Shown here in pieces: positions 17,688 through 26,387 of a stretch of 64,000 nucleotides of DNA. The notes under the pieces were generated by a model. That model saw nothing but the letters and a program-made list of their open reading frames with translations, did no database searches and had not been told where the DNA came from. Numbering within the stretch: the first letter of the stretch is position 1; each line of letters begins with the position of its first letter. The stretch comes from an uncultured Oceanospirillales bacterium (GTDB taxonomy: Bacteria > Pseudomonadota > Gammaproteobacteria > Xanthomonadales > SZUA-36), in the NCBI GenBank assembly GCA_913055655.1, contig CAJXKA010000001.1:1674842-1738841 (forward strand), in the 5' to 3' direction. The position numbers were made by a program, and so were the translations under genes.

Positions 17688-20143
17688 AACACTCAACGAA
17701 GTGGGCTCTTTCAACCGCAATTACCCTGGCCTGTGCGGCCCTGGTCACCGCGCCGGTTGCGCACGCTCAGGAACCGGATGGGGACGACACCAGCCTCTCG
17801 CTGATCCTCGAGGAAGTCATGGTCACGGCCCAGCGCCGTGAACAGTCCGCCAACGAGGTGGGCATGGACATCCAGACCTACAGCGGCGACACGCTGAAGA
17901 CGCTGAACATCAACCAGGTCGAGGACCTGAGCACACTGATCCCGAGTTTCACCATCGCGCAGAGCTACCAGGGCGTGCCCACCTACACCCTGCGCGGCAT
18001 CGGCTTCAACACCATCAACATCTCGGCCAAGTCGACCGTGGGCACCTACGTCGACGAGGTCGCCTACCCCTACCCCATCCTCAACTCCGGGCCGATGTAC
18101 GACGTGCAACGGGTGGAAGTCCTGAAAGGACCGCAGGGCACCCTGTTCGGCCGCAACACCACGGCCGGCCTGATCAACCTGGTGACCAACAAGCCGACGG
18201 AAGATTTCGAGGCCATGGCCAGCGCCGAGCTGGGAAACTTCGAAACGTTCAACTTTGAAGGCTTCATTAGCGGCCCCATCACCGAAAACCTGGGTGCCCG
18301 CCTGGCCGTTCGCAGCGAGAACAGCGGCGAGGGCTGGCAGAAATCCAACACCCGCGACGAAGAACTGGGCGAAGTCGACCGCCAGGGCGCGCGTCTGTCG
18401 CTGGCCTGGGAAGCGACGGAAAGACTGTATTTCGATTTTTCCTACAACTGGTGGCAGAACCAGTCGGATATGCGCGCCGCACAGGCGATCGGCTTTACGC
18501 CGTCTACCGCGCCCGGCTCACCGAACAGCGTCTTCAATGCCCCGGGGCTGATCGATTACGTGGCCAACTACCAGCCCACGGACAATGACCAGGCCGACTG
18601 GGCCCCTTACGGGACACGCAGCCAGGACGTCGGCACCGGCCTGGGCCTGCCCGGCGACCTGGCGCAGGACGCCAGCATGGGCGCGTTCAAGCTGCACTTT
18701 ACCTATGACTTTTCCGACAGCATGCAGCTGGTCGGCCTGACCGGTTACCACGACCTCGACCGTGAAGGCCTGACGGACTTCAGTGGCGCGCCCTACGAAC
18801 TGCTGCTGCAGGACCTGGACGGCGAAATCGAAAGCTTCTCGCAGGAACTGCGCCTGCAGGGCACCACCGAGAACACCACCTGGCTGCTGGGCGCCTATTA
18901 CTCGGACGATGAACTGCTCGATTCCAACCGCACCCTGCTGGGCGAGAATGCCAATGTACCGCTGATCCGGTTCTACACGCTGCAGCTGCTGGGCACCCCG
19001 TTCAACTCCGGCGGCTACACGCCGCTGGAGGCCAGCCAGGCCTTCCGCACGTACGAGGACCACGCGGAGATTGAAGCAGAATCCTGGAGTGTGTTCGGCA
19101 ATGTGAACTGGGAGCTGTCCGATGCCCTGACCCTGAACGCCGGCCTTCGCTATACCCAGGACAAGCAGGACTACGTCGGCTGTTCGCGTGATTTCAACGG
19201 CAACATGCTGCCCAACGTGAACGTCACCAACCGTTTCCTGTTCTTCTCCAACTATGGCCAGTTCCCGGCCGAAATTTCCCAGGGCGAGTGCAACACCTAC
19301 GACCCGACCACGGGCACCTTCGGTCCGGTCGTCACGAACCTGGACGAGGACAACGTCGCCTGGCGCCTGGGCCTGGACTGGTGGCTGGACGAAGACCTGC
19401 TGATGTTCGCCACCGTCTCCCAGGGCGCCAAGAACGGCGAAACCCCGGTCAACGCCGCCAACCTGGCCGAACAGAATGCGCCGGTCACGCAGGAGCAACT
19501 GCTGGCCTACGAACTGGGCGTGAAAGCGACACTGGCCGACCAGCGGGTGCAGGCCAACGCCACGGCGTTCTACTACGACTACGATGACAAGCAACTGAGC
19601 GTGTACTTCGCCGACCCCGTCTACACGGCGCTGTCCCGGCTGGACAATATCCCCAACTCCAACGCCTATGGCCTGGATACGGAAATCACCTGGCTGATGA
19701 CCGAGAACCTGACGGCCATCGGCGCGGCCACCTGGTTGCACACCGAGGTGCAGGACTACCAGGGCATCGACGCGGCCGGCCAGCCTGCGGACTTCGATGG
19801 CCGGGATTTCCTCTACAGCCCGGACTTCGCCGGTACGCTGACACTGATCTACGGTCGGCCAATCACCAGCTCGCTCGGACTGAGCGGCACACTGAACAAC
19901 CGCTACCAGGCCACGTCATACGCCAACCTTGGCGGCGACGACAGCCACCGGATCGATGCCTACAACCTGGTCAACGCCAGCATCGGTCTTTACTCGCTGG
20001 ATCAACGCTGGGACGTCTCGCTCTGGGCCGAGAACCTGACCGACGAGTACTATTGGCTGACGGTCACCCAGGGCGCCAACACGGTCATCCGTTTCCCCGG
20101 CAAGAGCCGGACCTACGGTGTGACCCTACGCTACAACTTCTGA
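17684..20143 (+). CDS. TonB-dependent outer-membrane receptor
   Basis: An 819-aa receptor. It has a signal peptide (to about residue 28), a TonB-box-like segment (EEVMVTAQRREQS, about 43-55), a plug domain (VEDLSTLIPSF, VEVLKGPQGTLFGRNTTAG) and a 22-strand-type barrel ending in the terminal aromatic signature LRYNF. It is of the FecA/CirA-like type common for hydrophobic or carbohydrate substrates. It is translationally coupled to TetR, and a DUF2236 oxygenase follows after 19 bases. The context with an acyl-CoA ligase suggests a lipid-like or terpenoid substrate, not iron; this is inference. Confidence 0.95.
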   Translation: MKHSTKWALSTAITLACAALVTAPVAHAQEPDGDDTSLSLILEEVMVTAQRREQSANEVGMDIQTYSGDTLKTLNINQVEDLSTLIPSFTIAQSYQGVPTYTLRGIGFNTINISAKSTVGTYVDEVAYPYPILNSGPMYDVQRVEVLKGPQGTLFGRNTTAGLINLVTNKPTEDFEAMASAELGNFETFNFEGFISGPITENLGARLAVRSENSGEGWQKSNTRDEELGEVDRQGARLSLAWEATERLYFDFSYNWWQNQSDMRAAQAIGFTPSTAPGSPNSVFNAPGLIDYVANYQPTDNDQADWAPYGTRSQDVGTGLGLPGDLAQDASMGAFKLHFTYDFSDSMQLVGLTGYHDLDREGLTDFSGAPYELLLQDLDGEIESFSQELRLQGTTENTTWLLGAYYSDDELLDSNRTLLGENANVPLIRFYTLQLLGTPFNSGGYTPLEASQAFRTYEDHAEIEAESWSVFGNVNWELSDALTLNAGLRYTQDKQDYVGCSRDFNGNMLPNVNVTNRFLFFSNYGQFPAEISQGECNTYDPTTGTFGPVVTNLDEDNVAWRLGLDWWLDEDLLMFATVSQGAKNGETPVNAANLAEQNAPVTQEQLLAYELGVKATLADQRVQANATAFYYDYDDKQLSVYFADPVYTALSRLDNIPNSNAYGLDTEITWLMTENLTAIGAATWLHTEVQDYQGIDAAGQPADFDGRDFLYSPDFAGTLTLIYGRPITSSLGLSGTLNNRYQATSYANLGGDDSHRIDAYNLVNASIGLYSLDQRWDVSLWAENLTDEYYWLTVTQGANTVIRFPGKSRTYGVTLRYNF

Positions 20144-20162
20144 ACGACAGGACGGAGGCCAC

Positions 20163-21032
20163 ATGACCGAGGCGCCGCCAGCGGTGCGCAAACCGGGGGT
20201 TCCCCGCGTCGACTTCACCCTTCCCGAGGGTGAAGCGGCGCTGATCCCCGCCGACTCGGTTTCCTGGCGGGTGTTCAAGAACCCGCTGGCGATGTTTGTC
20301 GGCGGCATCACGGCGGTCATCCTGGAGTTCGCCGAGCCACGGGTGCGCACCGGTGTCTGGGAGCACACCTCCTTTCGCACCGACCCGCTGCCCCGCCTGA
20401 AACGCACCGGGCTGGCCGCCATGGTCACCGTCTACGCGGCCAGGAGCGTCGCCGAGCGGATGATCGCCGGCGTCACCCGCATGCACTCACGGGTCGGCGG
20501 TACGACGCCGGACGGCCAGCCCTACCAGGCGCTGGAGCCGGAACTGATGGACTGGGTGCAGGCGACCGCGTCATACGGGTTCATGCAGGCGTACCACCAC
20601 TTCGTGAGACCCCTGTCCGATGCAGACAGGGACCGCTTCTACGCCGAGGCGTTGCCCGCAGCCCGGTTATATGGCGCGCCGAACGCGCCCACCAGCGAAG
20701 CCGAACAGCAGGCCCTGTTCCGCAACATGTACCCGCTGATGGAAGATCACCCGATCGTGCGCGAGTTCCTGGATATCATGGAGAGTGCCGCCGTGCTGCC
20801 GTGGGCGCTGCGGCCTTTCGCGCGCCCCTGCCTGCGCGCGGCGGTCGACATCCTGCCCGCCGAGGTCAAGGCACGGCTCGATCTTGATCACCTGCAGCCG
20901 CTTCCGGGCTGGCAGCGAACCGCGCTGAAAGCGTTCGGCCGGCTGACCGACCGCATCCCGGTTCGTTCGGCGCCCCCGGCCCAAGCCTGCAAACGCCTTG
21001 GCCTGCCGCCGAACTACCTCTACAAGACGTAA
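20163..21032 (+). CDS. DUF2236 (MpaB/Lcp-type) oxygenase-family protein
   Basis: A 289-aa protein with the DUF2236 core: an SVSWRVFKNP opening, a MHSRVGG segment with the conserved His, then YQALEPELMDWVQAT and later LYGAP. Characterised members are MpaB, which cleaves the farnesyl chain in mycophenolic acid synthesis, and Lcp, the latex-clearing protein; both are heme-dependent oxidative cleavage enzymes of isoprenoid double bonds. No signal peptide is seen. Following the TonB receptor by 19 bases, it likely acts on the imported compound. The true substrate is unknown. Confidence 0.82.
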   Translation: MTEAPPAVRKPGVPRVDFTLPEGEAALIPADSVSWRVFKNPLAMFVGGITAVILEFAEPRVRTGVWEHTSFRTDPLPRLKRTGLAAMVTVYAARSVAERMIAGVTRMHSRVGGTTPDGQPYQALEPELMDWVQATASYGFMQAYHHFVRPLSDADRDRFYAEALPAARLYGAPNAPTSEAEQQALFRNMYPLMEDHPIVREFLDIMESAAVLPWALRPFARPCLRAAVDILPAEVKARLDLDHLQPLPGWQRTALKAFGRLTDRIPVRSAPPAQACKRLGLPPNYLYKT

Positions 21033-21042
21033 AATCACGACA

Positions 21043-23415
21043 CTATTCGAGGTCTTTCGCGCGGTACGGCGTCACCCTCTCGCGAGTTTCCTCGCGTATC
21101 CCGGCAATGATGTCCTCGGCAAACTCGCCGCCGGTGTCCAGGGCGTTTCCCCAGCTGTTGCGGATATAAGTGGCGATCGCCGCCAGGTCACGGTCGCTGA
21201 TATCGGCGCGCGTGGCGAAACCCGGCATCACCGCCGGGGTGTTCCAGTAGTTCGGCCCGACCCAGATGGGACCAGCCAGGCCATGGAGCAACACTTTCGC
21301 CAGGGTGTCCTTGCTGGCCACCCAGTGGCTGTCCCAGAAGGTCGGGCCCAGGCCCGGCATGCCGTTGCCTGCCTCACCGTGACAACCGGCGCAGGCCCCT
21401 TTCCCGTTGTAGAGTTGCCTGCCTTCGTCATAAAGCGCCTGGCCGATGTCCGAAAGCTGCGCGCGGTGACTGGCGTCCTGGCGTTTCTGGCCCAGGTTCT
21501 CCAGCATCACCATCACCTGTTCATCCGGGTACGGCCCGTCCAGGCTCGCGATAAAGACATCGGACTCATCGCCCAGTCCGCTGACCACTGCCTGGCGCGT
21601 AAAGGGTTTATCGAGATGTGCGTCGAGCACGGCGCGGGAAACGCCCGCCCCACCCTTGACGGCAGACACTGAAATGGCCGCCTGCAGGGCGCGCGGATAG
21701 CCCGAGGCGGCCATCTCGCCGAGCAAACCGAGAAACGTTTCGTGGTCTTCTGGCGGCAGCACCTCGCCCACTGCCGCGGCCGCCATGGCCACGTGATCAT
21801 TTTCGGCCACGATAAAGGTCTTGACGGTGTCGATATCCACTGCCTGCAGGCCATACAGCGTCCAGAGGGCGTTGACGATGGCGACGGCATTACCGGATGA
21901 CGCCAGCAACGCCCGGATATCGGCGCTGGCCGGCCGGGCGCCGCGCTGGACCAGCAAGCGGCGGGCCGTGTCGCGTTGCCAGGCATTTTCGTGCGCCAGC
22001 AAAGGCACCAGATCGCGGTCGTCGAGCTTTGCCAGGTCGGGAACGCCGGCCGCGGCACTGGCGGCCCAGCGCAGGCGGTAAATCCGGCCCATGGTGTTGT
22101 TGTTCCGGTCCAGCTCGCGGTCACGGATCTGCGCCGCCAGGTAGCTGGTCAGGAAGTCGCGGTGCTGGATGATGCCGTGGTACATGTCGAGGATATACAC
22201 CGTGCCATCCGGCGCGTTGTACAGGTTCACCGGGCGGAACCGTTCATCGGTGGACGTCAGCAGTTCCTGCCCGGGATACAACGGCTCCCCGGTCAATTCA
22301 CCGACGCCCTCGATGATCTGCCGGGCGCTGACCAGGTTCGCCGCCGGCTCCGGGGTCAACGCCATGCCATGGAAGCGCTCCGGGAAATGACTGCCCCGGT
22401 AAACCAGGCTGCCGCTGGCGGCCGTGAACGCTACCAGTTTGCCCCGGTCAGGACCTTCGTCCACCAGCGTGCCGTCCATGTAGCCCCGGTTGACGCCGGG
22501 GTTCATGCGACCGGGGTAAACAAAATTGTCGCCGATCGGGTGCGCCGGCATGTCCGGCCAGAATCCCGGGTTCCTCAACAATGAGCCGGGCAGCAGGTAC
22601 TCGCCGTGAATCGGCGAGCTGTTGCCGTTGTGGTAAAGCCGGCCGTAATCATCCATGGCCAGGCCCCACTGGCCGCGAAAATCGGATTCCGCCCGCACCA
22701 GCTTCCAGTAGCGGTTGCGATAGATTTCCCCGGCGCCGGCCGGCACCGCGGCATCAAGCGGGACGGTCCGGTATTTTCGCGTGCTCTTGGCGTTGTAGTA
22801 CCAGTTATCGATGCCGTAGAGCATGCCGTTCGGCTTGTGCTCCAGGTTGCCGTCAGCCGCATACGTGGCATCGACCACCTCGTGCAAGCCCGGCTGGATG
22901 ACGCCGTTCTCTTCAAGCACCTCGGCAAAGTACAGCGCGTTGTGGTCGGCGTAGAAAATCCCGCCTTCCACCATGGCCACGGCGCGGGGCAACAGGATGT
23001 CGTCCAGAAAGATCGTCCGCCGGTCCACGCGGCCGTCACCATCGGTGTCTTCCAGCACCACGATATTGCCCTCGGGCTTCATTTCCCCAGTGCCGTGGAC
23101 ATCCGGCATGAAGGTGGTCATCTCCGCCACCCACATCCGCCCTTTTGCATCGAAGGCCATCGCCACCGGGTTGAAGACGCCCGGTTCGGCCACCACCGGC
23201 TCGACCACGAACCCTGGCTGTACCGCGAATGATTCGAGCGCCTCTTCAACCGAAAGGATCGGCGCCCCGGGTATCTCCTCGCGCGGAATGACCTCGCGCA
23301 TGTCATGGCCGTCACGGTCACCCTGGAAGCCGTTACCGGACTCATCCGAAGCGAACGACAGGCCCGCGGCGCACCCCAGCACGACGGCCCACCGGCAGGT
23401 CTTCACCCCCGTCAC
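21043..23415 (-). CDS. membrane-bound-dehydrogenase-type propeller protein fused to HEAT region and cytochrome c
   Basis: A 790-aa exported protein. A signal peptide precedes a six-bladed soluble-dehydrogenase-like propeller (VAMAFDAKGRMWVAEM, DTDGDGRVD, LYHGIIQHRDFLTSYL-type strands). A helical HEAT-like section follows, then a C-terminal cytochrome c domain with CAGCH near residue 690 and a candidate axial Met in AVMPGF. The layout matches PVC-type dehydrogenases that oxidise sugars or alcohols in the periplasm. The start is GTG at 23415, two bases after the DUF1080 stop; a second GTG at 23406 is possible. It is the last gene of a four-gene minus-strand operon. Confidence 0.82.
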   Translation of the reverse strand: MTGVKTCRWAVVLGCAAGLSFASDESGNGFQGDRDGHDMREVIPREEIPGAPILSVEEALESFAVQPGFVVEPVVAEPGVFNPVAMAFDAKGRMWVAEMTTFMPDVHGTGEMKPEGNIVVLEDTDGDGRVDRRTIFLDDILLPRAVAMVEGGIFYADHNALYFAEVLEENGVIQPGLHEVVDATYAADGNLEHKPNGMLYGIDNWYYNAKSTRKYRTVPLDAAVPAGAGEIYRNRYWKLVRAESDFRGQWGLAMDDYGRLYHNGNSSPIHGEYLLPGSLLRNPGFWPDMPAHPIGDNFVYPGRMNPGVNRGYMDGTLVDEGPDRGKLVAFTAASGSLVYRGSHFPERFHGMALTPEPAANLVSARQIIEGVGELTGEPLYPGQELLTSTDERFRPVNLYNAPDGTVYILDMYHGIIQHRDFLTSYLAAQIRDRELDRNNNTMGRIYRLRWAASAAAGVPDLAKLDDRDLVPLLAHENAWQRDTARRLLVQRGARPASADIRALLASSGNAVAIVNALWTLYGLQAVDIDTVKTFIVAENDHVAMAAAAVGEVLPPEDHETFLGLLGEMAASGYPRALQAAISVSAVKGGAGVSRAVLDAHLDKPFTRQAVVSGLGDESDVFIASLDGPYPDEQVMVMLENLGQKRQDASHRAQLSDIGQALYDEGRQLYNGKGACAGCHGEAGNGMPGLGPTFWDSHWVASKDTLAKVLLHGLAGPIWVGPNYWNTPAVMPGFATRADISDRDLAAIATYIRNSWGNALDTGGEFAEDIIAGIREETRERVTPYRAKDLE

Positions 23416-23416
23416 T

Positions 23417-24127
23417 TCAAAGCTCTTCGATGGTGATATTGCGAAACTTCACCGTGTAAGCCGTATCGCCGGTCTCGGCGAAACCCTTGCTGCCATGGTG
23501 CTGGATACCGATAAAGCCCTCATCCAGGTGGGTATCGGTCACGTGTGTGGTGAGCACGCCGTTGAGCCAGATCCGGATCTCGGGGCCGACGGCGGTGATC
23601 CTGTAATGGTTCCACTCGCCGGCACGGAACGCCTGCGCTTTCTCCGCCGTCCACTCCGGTGAATGGTTTTCCCGGAAGTGCTCCCCGGGCGCCGAGCGTT
23701 CGGGGTGCAGCGGAAACAGCCACTGCCGCGGCGTGGACTGCTCGTAAAGACCACCGCTCCAGGCGCGTTCGGACGGATCGACCTCGGCCTGGTAGCCCCA
23801 CGCGATCTGGCTCTCCGCCTCGGCCGAGTAGCGGGTCTGGGCGCGGAACAGGATGCCGGAATTCACGTACTCCCCTTCGACCTCGGGCACGATCACTTCC
23901 AACTCCAGCGTGAAATCCGCGTAACGCTTCTTGGTCAGCAGGAACCAGTTACCGGTCGACAGCAGGTGAATCTCGTTCCCCAGCCAGTGCGCCTCGCCGA
24001 ACGACGTGACGTTCATCCAGAGGTTGGGGTCATGGGTGATGTCGACCGGCGCCGCCTGCACGCCGGCAGTGGCCAGGGCGTACAGGAAGGCGGTCGCGCG
24101 TAGTGATATGTTCATGGTCGAAGTCAT
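23417..24127 (-). CDS. secreted DUF1080 (3-keto-disaccharide hydrolase-type) protein
   Basis: A 236-aa protein with a signal peptide (to about residue 26) and a concanavalin-like jelly roll of the DUF1080 family: a FTLELEVIVPEVEGEYVNSG strand pair, GEWNHYRITAVGPEIRIWLNG, and TAYTVKFRNITIEEL at the end. Relatives bind or hydrolyse oxidised sugars (3-keto-glycosides). The ATG at 24127 comes two bases after the cytochrome b stop and 14 bases before a second ATG; the frame is open much further upstream. Placed before a sugar-dehydrogenase-type protein, it may act on that enzyme's oxidised product. Confidence 0.8.
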   Translation of the reverse strand: MTSTMNISLRATAFLYALATAGVQAAPVDITHDPNLWMNVTSFGEAHWLGNEIHLLSTGNWFLLTKKRYADFTLELEVIVPEVEGEYVNSGILFRAQTRYSAEAESQIAWGYQAEVDPSERAWSGGLYEQSTPRQWLFPLHPERSAPGEHFRENHSPEWTAEKAQAFRAGEWNHYRITAVGPEIRIWLNGVLTTHVTDTHLDEGFIGIQHHGSKGFAETGDTAYTVKFRNITIEEL

Positions 24128-24129
24128 TG

Positions 24130-24675
24130 TCAGAGTCGTTTCCTGCCGTGCACCATCGCGGCCACCAGGTTTTCGCGGTGTTTCCACGAACTCCAGGCCA
24201 CGCCGAGTACGTGCAGGGCCACCATGGGTATCAGGGCATTGGTCAGCCACAGGTGGGTATTGCCCACCCAGGCGATGCCCCAGAAGCGGTCAGTGGTGTA
24301 CATCCAACCGGTCACGCAGATCGCGGCGACCATCAACAGCAGTACGACGCTCATCCAGCTGCCGGGGGGATTGTGGCCCAGGTAACGCGGCGGCGCGCCG
24401 TCGCGGGTGGCGCGAATGTAGCGGACCAGTTCAGTGGGCGCGAGCGCGAACTCGCTGAACCGGGCGAACCGGGGCCCGATAAAACCCCAGGCGCCACGCG
24501 ACACGACCACGGCCAGGGCGCCGTATCCGATCCACTCGTGCAATCGTCCCGGGTTGTGGCGGGTCAACCAGCTCACCACCACGGTGACCACGAGCAACCA
24601 GTGCAACAGTCGCTGGAACGGGTCCCAGACGCGAACGGCGCTACCCGTTACGGGTGTGTCAGCCTTCGTCCTCAT
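24130..24675 (-). CDS. cytochrome b561-family membrane protein
   Basis: A 181-aa protein with four membrane helices and the heme-ligand histidines of b-type cytochromes: LLHW near residue 25, LHEW, and ALHVLGVAW near the end. WDPFQRLLHW at the N-terminus is a common b561 opening. It can pass electrons between periplasmic carriers and the quinone pool. The gene overlaps the PepSY gene by 17 bases and sits two bases from the DUF1080 gene. It could accept electrons from the cytochrome c domain encoded at the end of the same operon. Confidence 0.88.
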   Translation of the reverse strand: MRTKADTPVTGSAVRVWDPFQRLLHWLLVVTVVVSWLTRHNPGRLHEWIGYGALAVVVSRGAWGFIGPRFARFSEFALAPTELVRYIRATRDGAPPRYLGHNPPGSWMSVVLLLMVAAICVTGWMYTTDRFWGIAWVGNTHLWLTNALIPMVALHVLGVAWSSWKHRENLVAAMVHGRKRL

Positions 24676-24952
24676 CCTCGACGGGCACGGGCTCGAGCGT
24701 TACCGGGTGAAAATACGCTTCCACGCGCTCGCCCTCGGCGTTTTTCGCATAAACCTCGTAACATCCGCCATCGACCTTGATACGTCGAACCTCCCAGCCC
24801 TCGGCCTCGAGCCGCTCCTGCAGCACGGACTGGTCCTGCCAGCCCTCTTCCGGGCCGGAGTCACAGGTTGCCAGGCCGGTCGCCTGAGCGGCGGGACTGA
24901 ATGCCAGCACGGCCACTACGACCAGTGGCAGCCACTTTACACATCGCATCAT
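24659..24952 (-). CDS. periplasmic PepSY-domain protein
   Basis: A 97-aa protein: signal peptide (to about residue 25), then one PepSY domain (LEAEGWEVRRIKVDGGCYEVY, then an E-G-x-R-V-E-A-Y-F-H-P strand with an acidic tail). Small PepSY proteins often accompany b-type cytochromes and are thought to bind or chaperone redox partners. An AAGGAG ribosome site lies eight bases before the ATG. It is the first gene of the operon running to 21043. The acidic C-terminus could bind a cation. Function beyond the domain is not known. Confidence 0.85.
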   Translation of the reverse strand: MMRCVKWLPLVVVAVLAFSPAAQATGLATCDSGPEEGWQDQSVLQERLEAEGWEVRRIKVDGGCYEVYAKNAEGERVEAYFHPVTLEPVPVEDEDEG

Positions 24953-24997
24953 GAGTCATCTCCTTGCTTGGGCCTGAACCCGGAATATCGGCTGGGT

Positions 24998-25003
24998 AGT
25001 ATA
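24998..25003 (-). promoter_or_regulatory. possible -10 element for the PepSY-cytochrome operon
   Basis: On the minus strand the sequence reads TATACT about 46 bases before the PepSY start, in the gap between two minus-strand genes. No convincing -35 hexamer at 16-18 bases was found, so this is a weak call. Confidence 0.3.
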
Positions 25004-25132
25004 AGCCAGCACACCGGTGCCGAAGAGCAATCGCGCCAAATACCGCAAACTGGCCGCGCTGGGGCGACATGACCCCGGACATGATGCCGTTCGATCCAAA
25101 AAGAATGATCTTCGGCGGTTTCCGCGTGCGGG

Positions 25133-25999
25133 TCAGGGGATAAAGACCTCCAGGGCGCCCGGTATTGAGCGGCAATCCAGCGGCGTCTCACCAATCGGTT
25201 CGCCGTCTGCCGTGGCTTCCGTGGGTGAGCGCGTCTCAATCCGGACGGTGCTGGCCTTGAAGACCTTGATGCCCCGCGGTTCATTGCCGGTCTCGGGCCC
25301 GCGACGCAGCGCGATGGCATTGCCCACCAGGTCGCCAATGCTCTGCGGGAACAGGCACAGGACGGTCAACCGGCCGTCGTCGAGGCGCGAGTCGCTGGAA
25401 ATGGTCATGCCGCCGCCGTAGCGAATGCCGTTGCCGATGGTCAGCTGCATGAAGCGCAGTTTGCGGGACTCGCCGTCCAGGGTGAGGGTACCGCCCAGCG
25501 CATACTGGTCGTCGTAGACATCCATGAAACTGCGGGCATAGGCCAGCACGCCCAGCCGTTGCTTCCGGCCCTGGTCCATTTCGCGGGTGAGCTCAGGCCC
25601 CAGCCCAACGCCCACGGCGTTCAGGAACGGGCGGCCGTTGACCTCGCCCAGGTCAACTTTCTTCGTCCGGCCCTCGACGATGATGTCGACTGCCTGGTCT
25701 GGATCATCGGGTATGCCGAGCGAGCCGGCGAAATCGTTGGCGGTGCCCATCGGAATGATGCCCAGCGGCAGGTCGCAACGACGGGCCGCGGGCAACGCCG
25801 CGTGGATCGTGCCGTCGCCTCCGCCAACAACAATGCGTTCAAGCACATCCGAATACCGGGCCGCCTGTTCTTCCAGCGACCGGTCACCGTCGAAGTCGTA
25901 GTGCACGAGCGGACCCAGCGATTCCAGCCGCGCTTCCAGGCCATCTGGCCAGGCGTCACCGGAGCGGCTGTTCGGGTTGATGGCGAGCAGTGTGGTCAT
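25133..25999 (-). CDS. lipid kinase, YegS/diacylglycerol kinase family
   Basis: A 288-aa kinase with the nucleotide-binding GGGDGT motif (residues 59-64), the GTANDFA motif (85-91) and the C-terminal beta-rich domain of the YegS/BmrU family. It phosphorylates diacylglycerol, phosphatidylglycerol or a similar lipid at the cytoplasmic membrane. The ATG at 25999 overlaps the stop of the small YqaE gene by one base (TAATG), so the two are coupled. The longer open frame upstream is the YqaE region read out of frame. Expression should follow the sigma-54 promoter before yqaE. Confidence 0.9.
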   Translation of the reverse strand: MTTLLAINPNSRSGDAWPDGLEARLESLGPLVHYDFDGDRSLEEQAARYSDVLERIVVGGGDGTIHAALPAARRCDLPLGIIPMGTANDFAGSLGIPDDPDQAVDIIVEGRTKKVDLGEVNGRPFLNAVGVGLGPELTREMDQGRKQRLGVLAYARSFMDVYDDQYALGGTLTLDGESRKLRFMQLTIGNGIRYGGGMTISSDSRLDDGRLTVLCLFPQSIGDLVGNAIALRRGPETGNEPRGIKVFKASTVRIETRSPTEATADGEPIGETPLDCRSIPGALEVFIP

Positions 26000-26157
26000 T
26001 ACCGGCGCAGGATAATCCAGAGCGCATGAATGATGCCGGGGATATAGCCCAGCAGCGTCAGCAGGATGTTGAGCCAGAACTGCAGCCCAAGGCCAACCTG
26101 CAGGAACACACCCAGGGGCGGCAACAGGATACTGAGCAGGATGCGAATGATGTCCAA
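25999..26157 (-). CDS. yqaE: YqaE/Pmp3-family membrane peptide (52 aa)
   Basis: A short gene easily missed. Its 52-residue product has two hydrophobic helices and every Pmp3/YqaE hallmark: the opening DIIRILLSILLPPLGVFLQVG, then FWLNILLTLLGYIPGIIHALW. Family members are stress-induced membrane peptides that affect membrane potential and salt tolerance. The start is TTG, six bases after GGAGAG. The TAA stop overlaps the lipid-kinase ATG (TAATG). A sigma-54 promoter lies 34 bases upstream. Confidence 0.92.
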   Translation of the reverse strand: MDIIRILLSILLPPLGVFLQVGLGLQFWLNILLTLLGYIPGIIHALWIILRR

Positions 26158-26190
26158 GAGTCTCTCCGGTTATGGGTACGCCCCGGTAGA

Positions 26191-26206
26191 TGCAAGACAT
26201 GTGCCA
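26191..26206 (-). promoter_or_regulatory. sigma-54 promoter for yqaE-lipid kinase
   Basis: Read on the minus strand, TGGCACA-TGTC-TTGCA matches the sigma-54 consensus TGGCACG-N4-TTGCW at all but one listed position, with the fixed GG to GC spacing. Transcription should start near 26180, about 22 bases before the yqaE TTG. A short GGTG/CACC inverted repeat lies just upstream and could bind an activator. Confidence 0.75.
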
Positions 26207-26387
26207 GTGGTGAATACCCACCGTTCCGGGCACCCCAGGGTCCGCGCCCATGCAATGTCGGCCAGGCCAGTGTAAGGATTACATCGCCACGTGCGACGGA
26301 ATTTCAGCGGCGTGCGACAATGATATTCTGCCCGCGGGTTGCCGGTATCTGCGGCGCGACTTCGGACAATGACGACAGCGAGGCCCC

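Noticed and set aside
18518..19741. 407-aa open frame on the minus strand
   Set aside because: It is antisense to the TonB receptor barrel and rich in V/Q/G from the complementary codons.
24861..25175. 104-aa minus-strand frame between PepSY and the lipid kinase
   Set aside because: It overlaps the PepSY signal peptide out of frame and has no ribosome site or domain.
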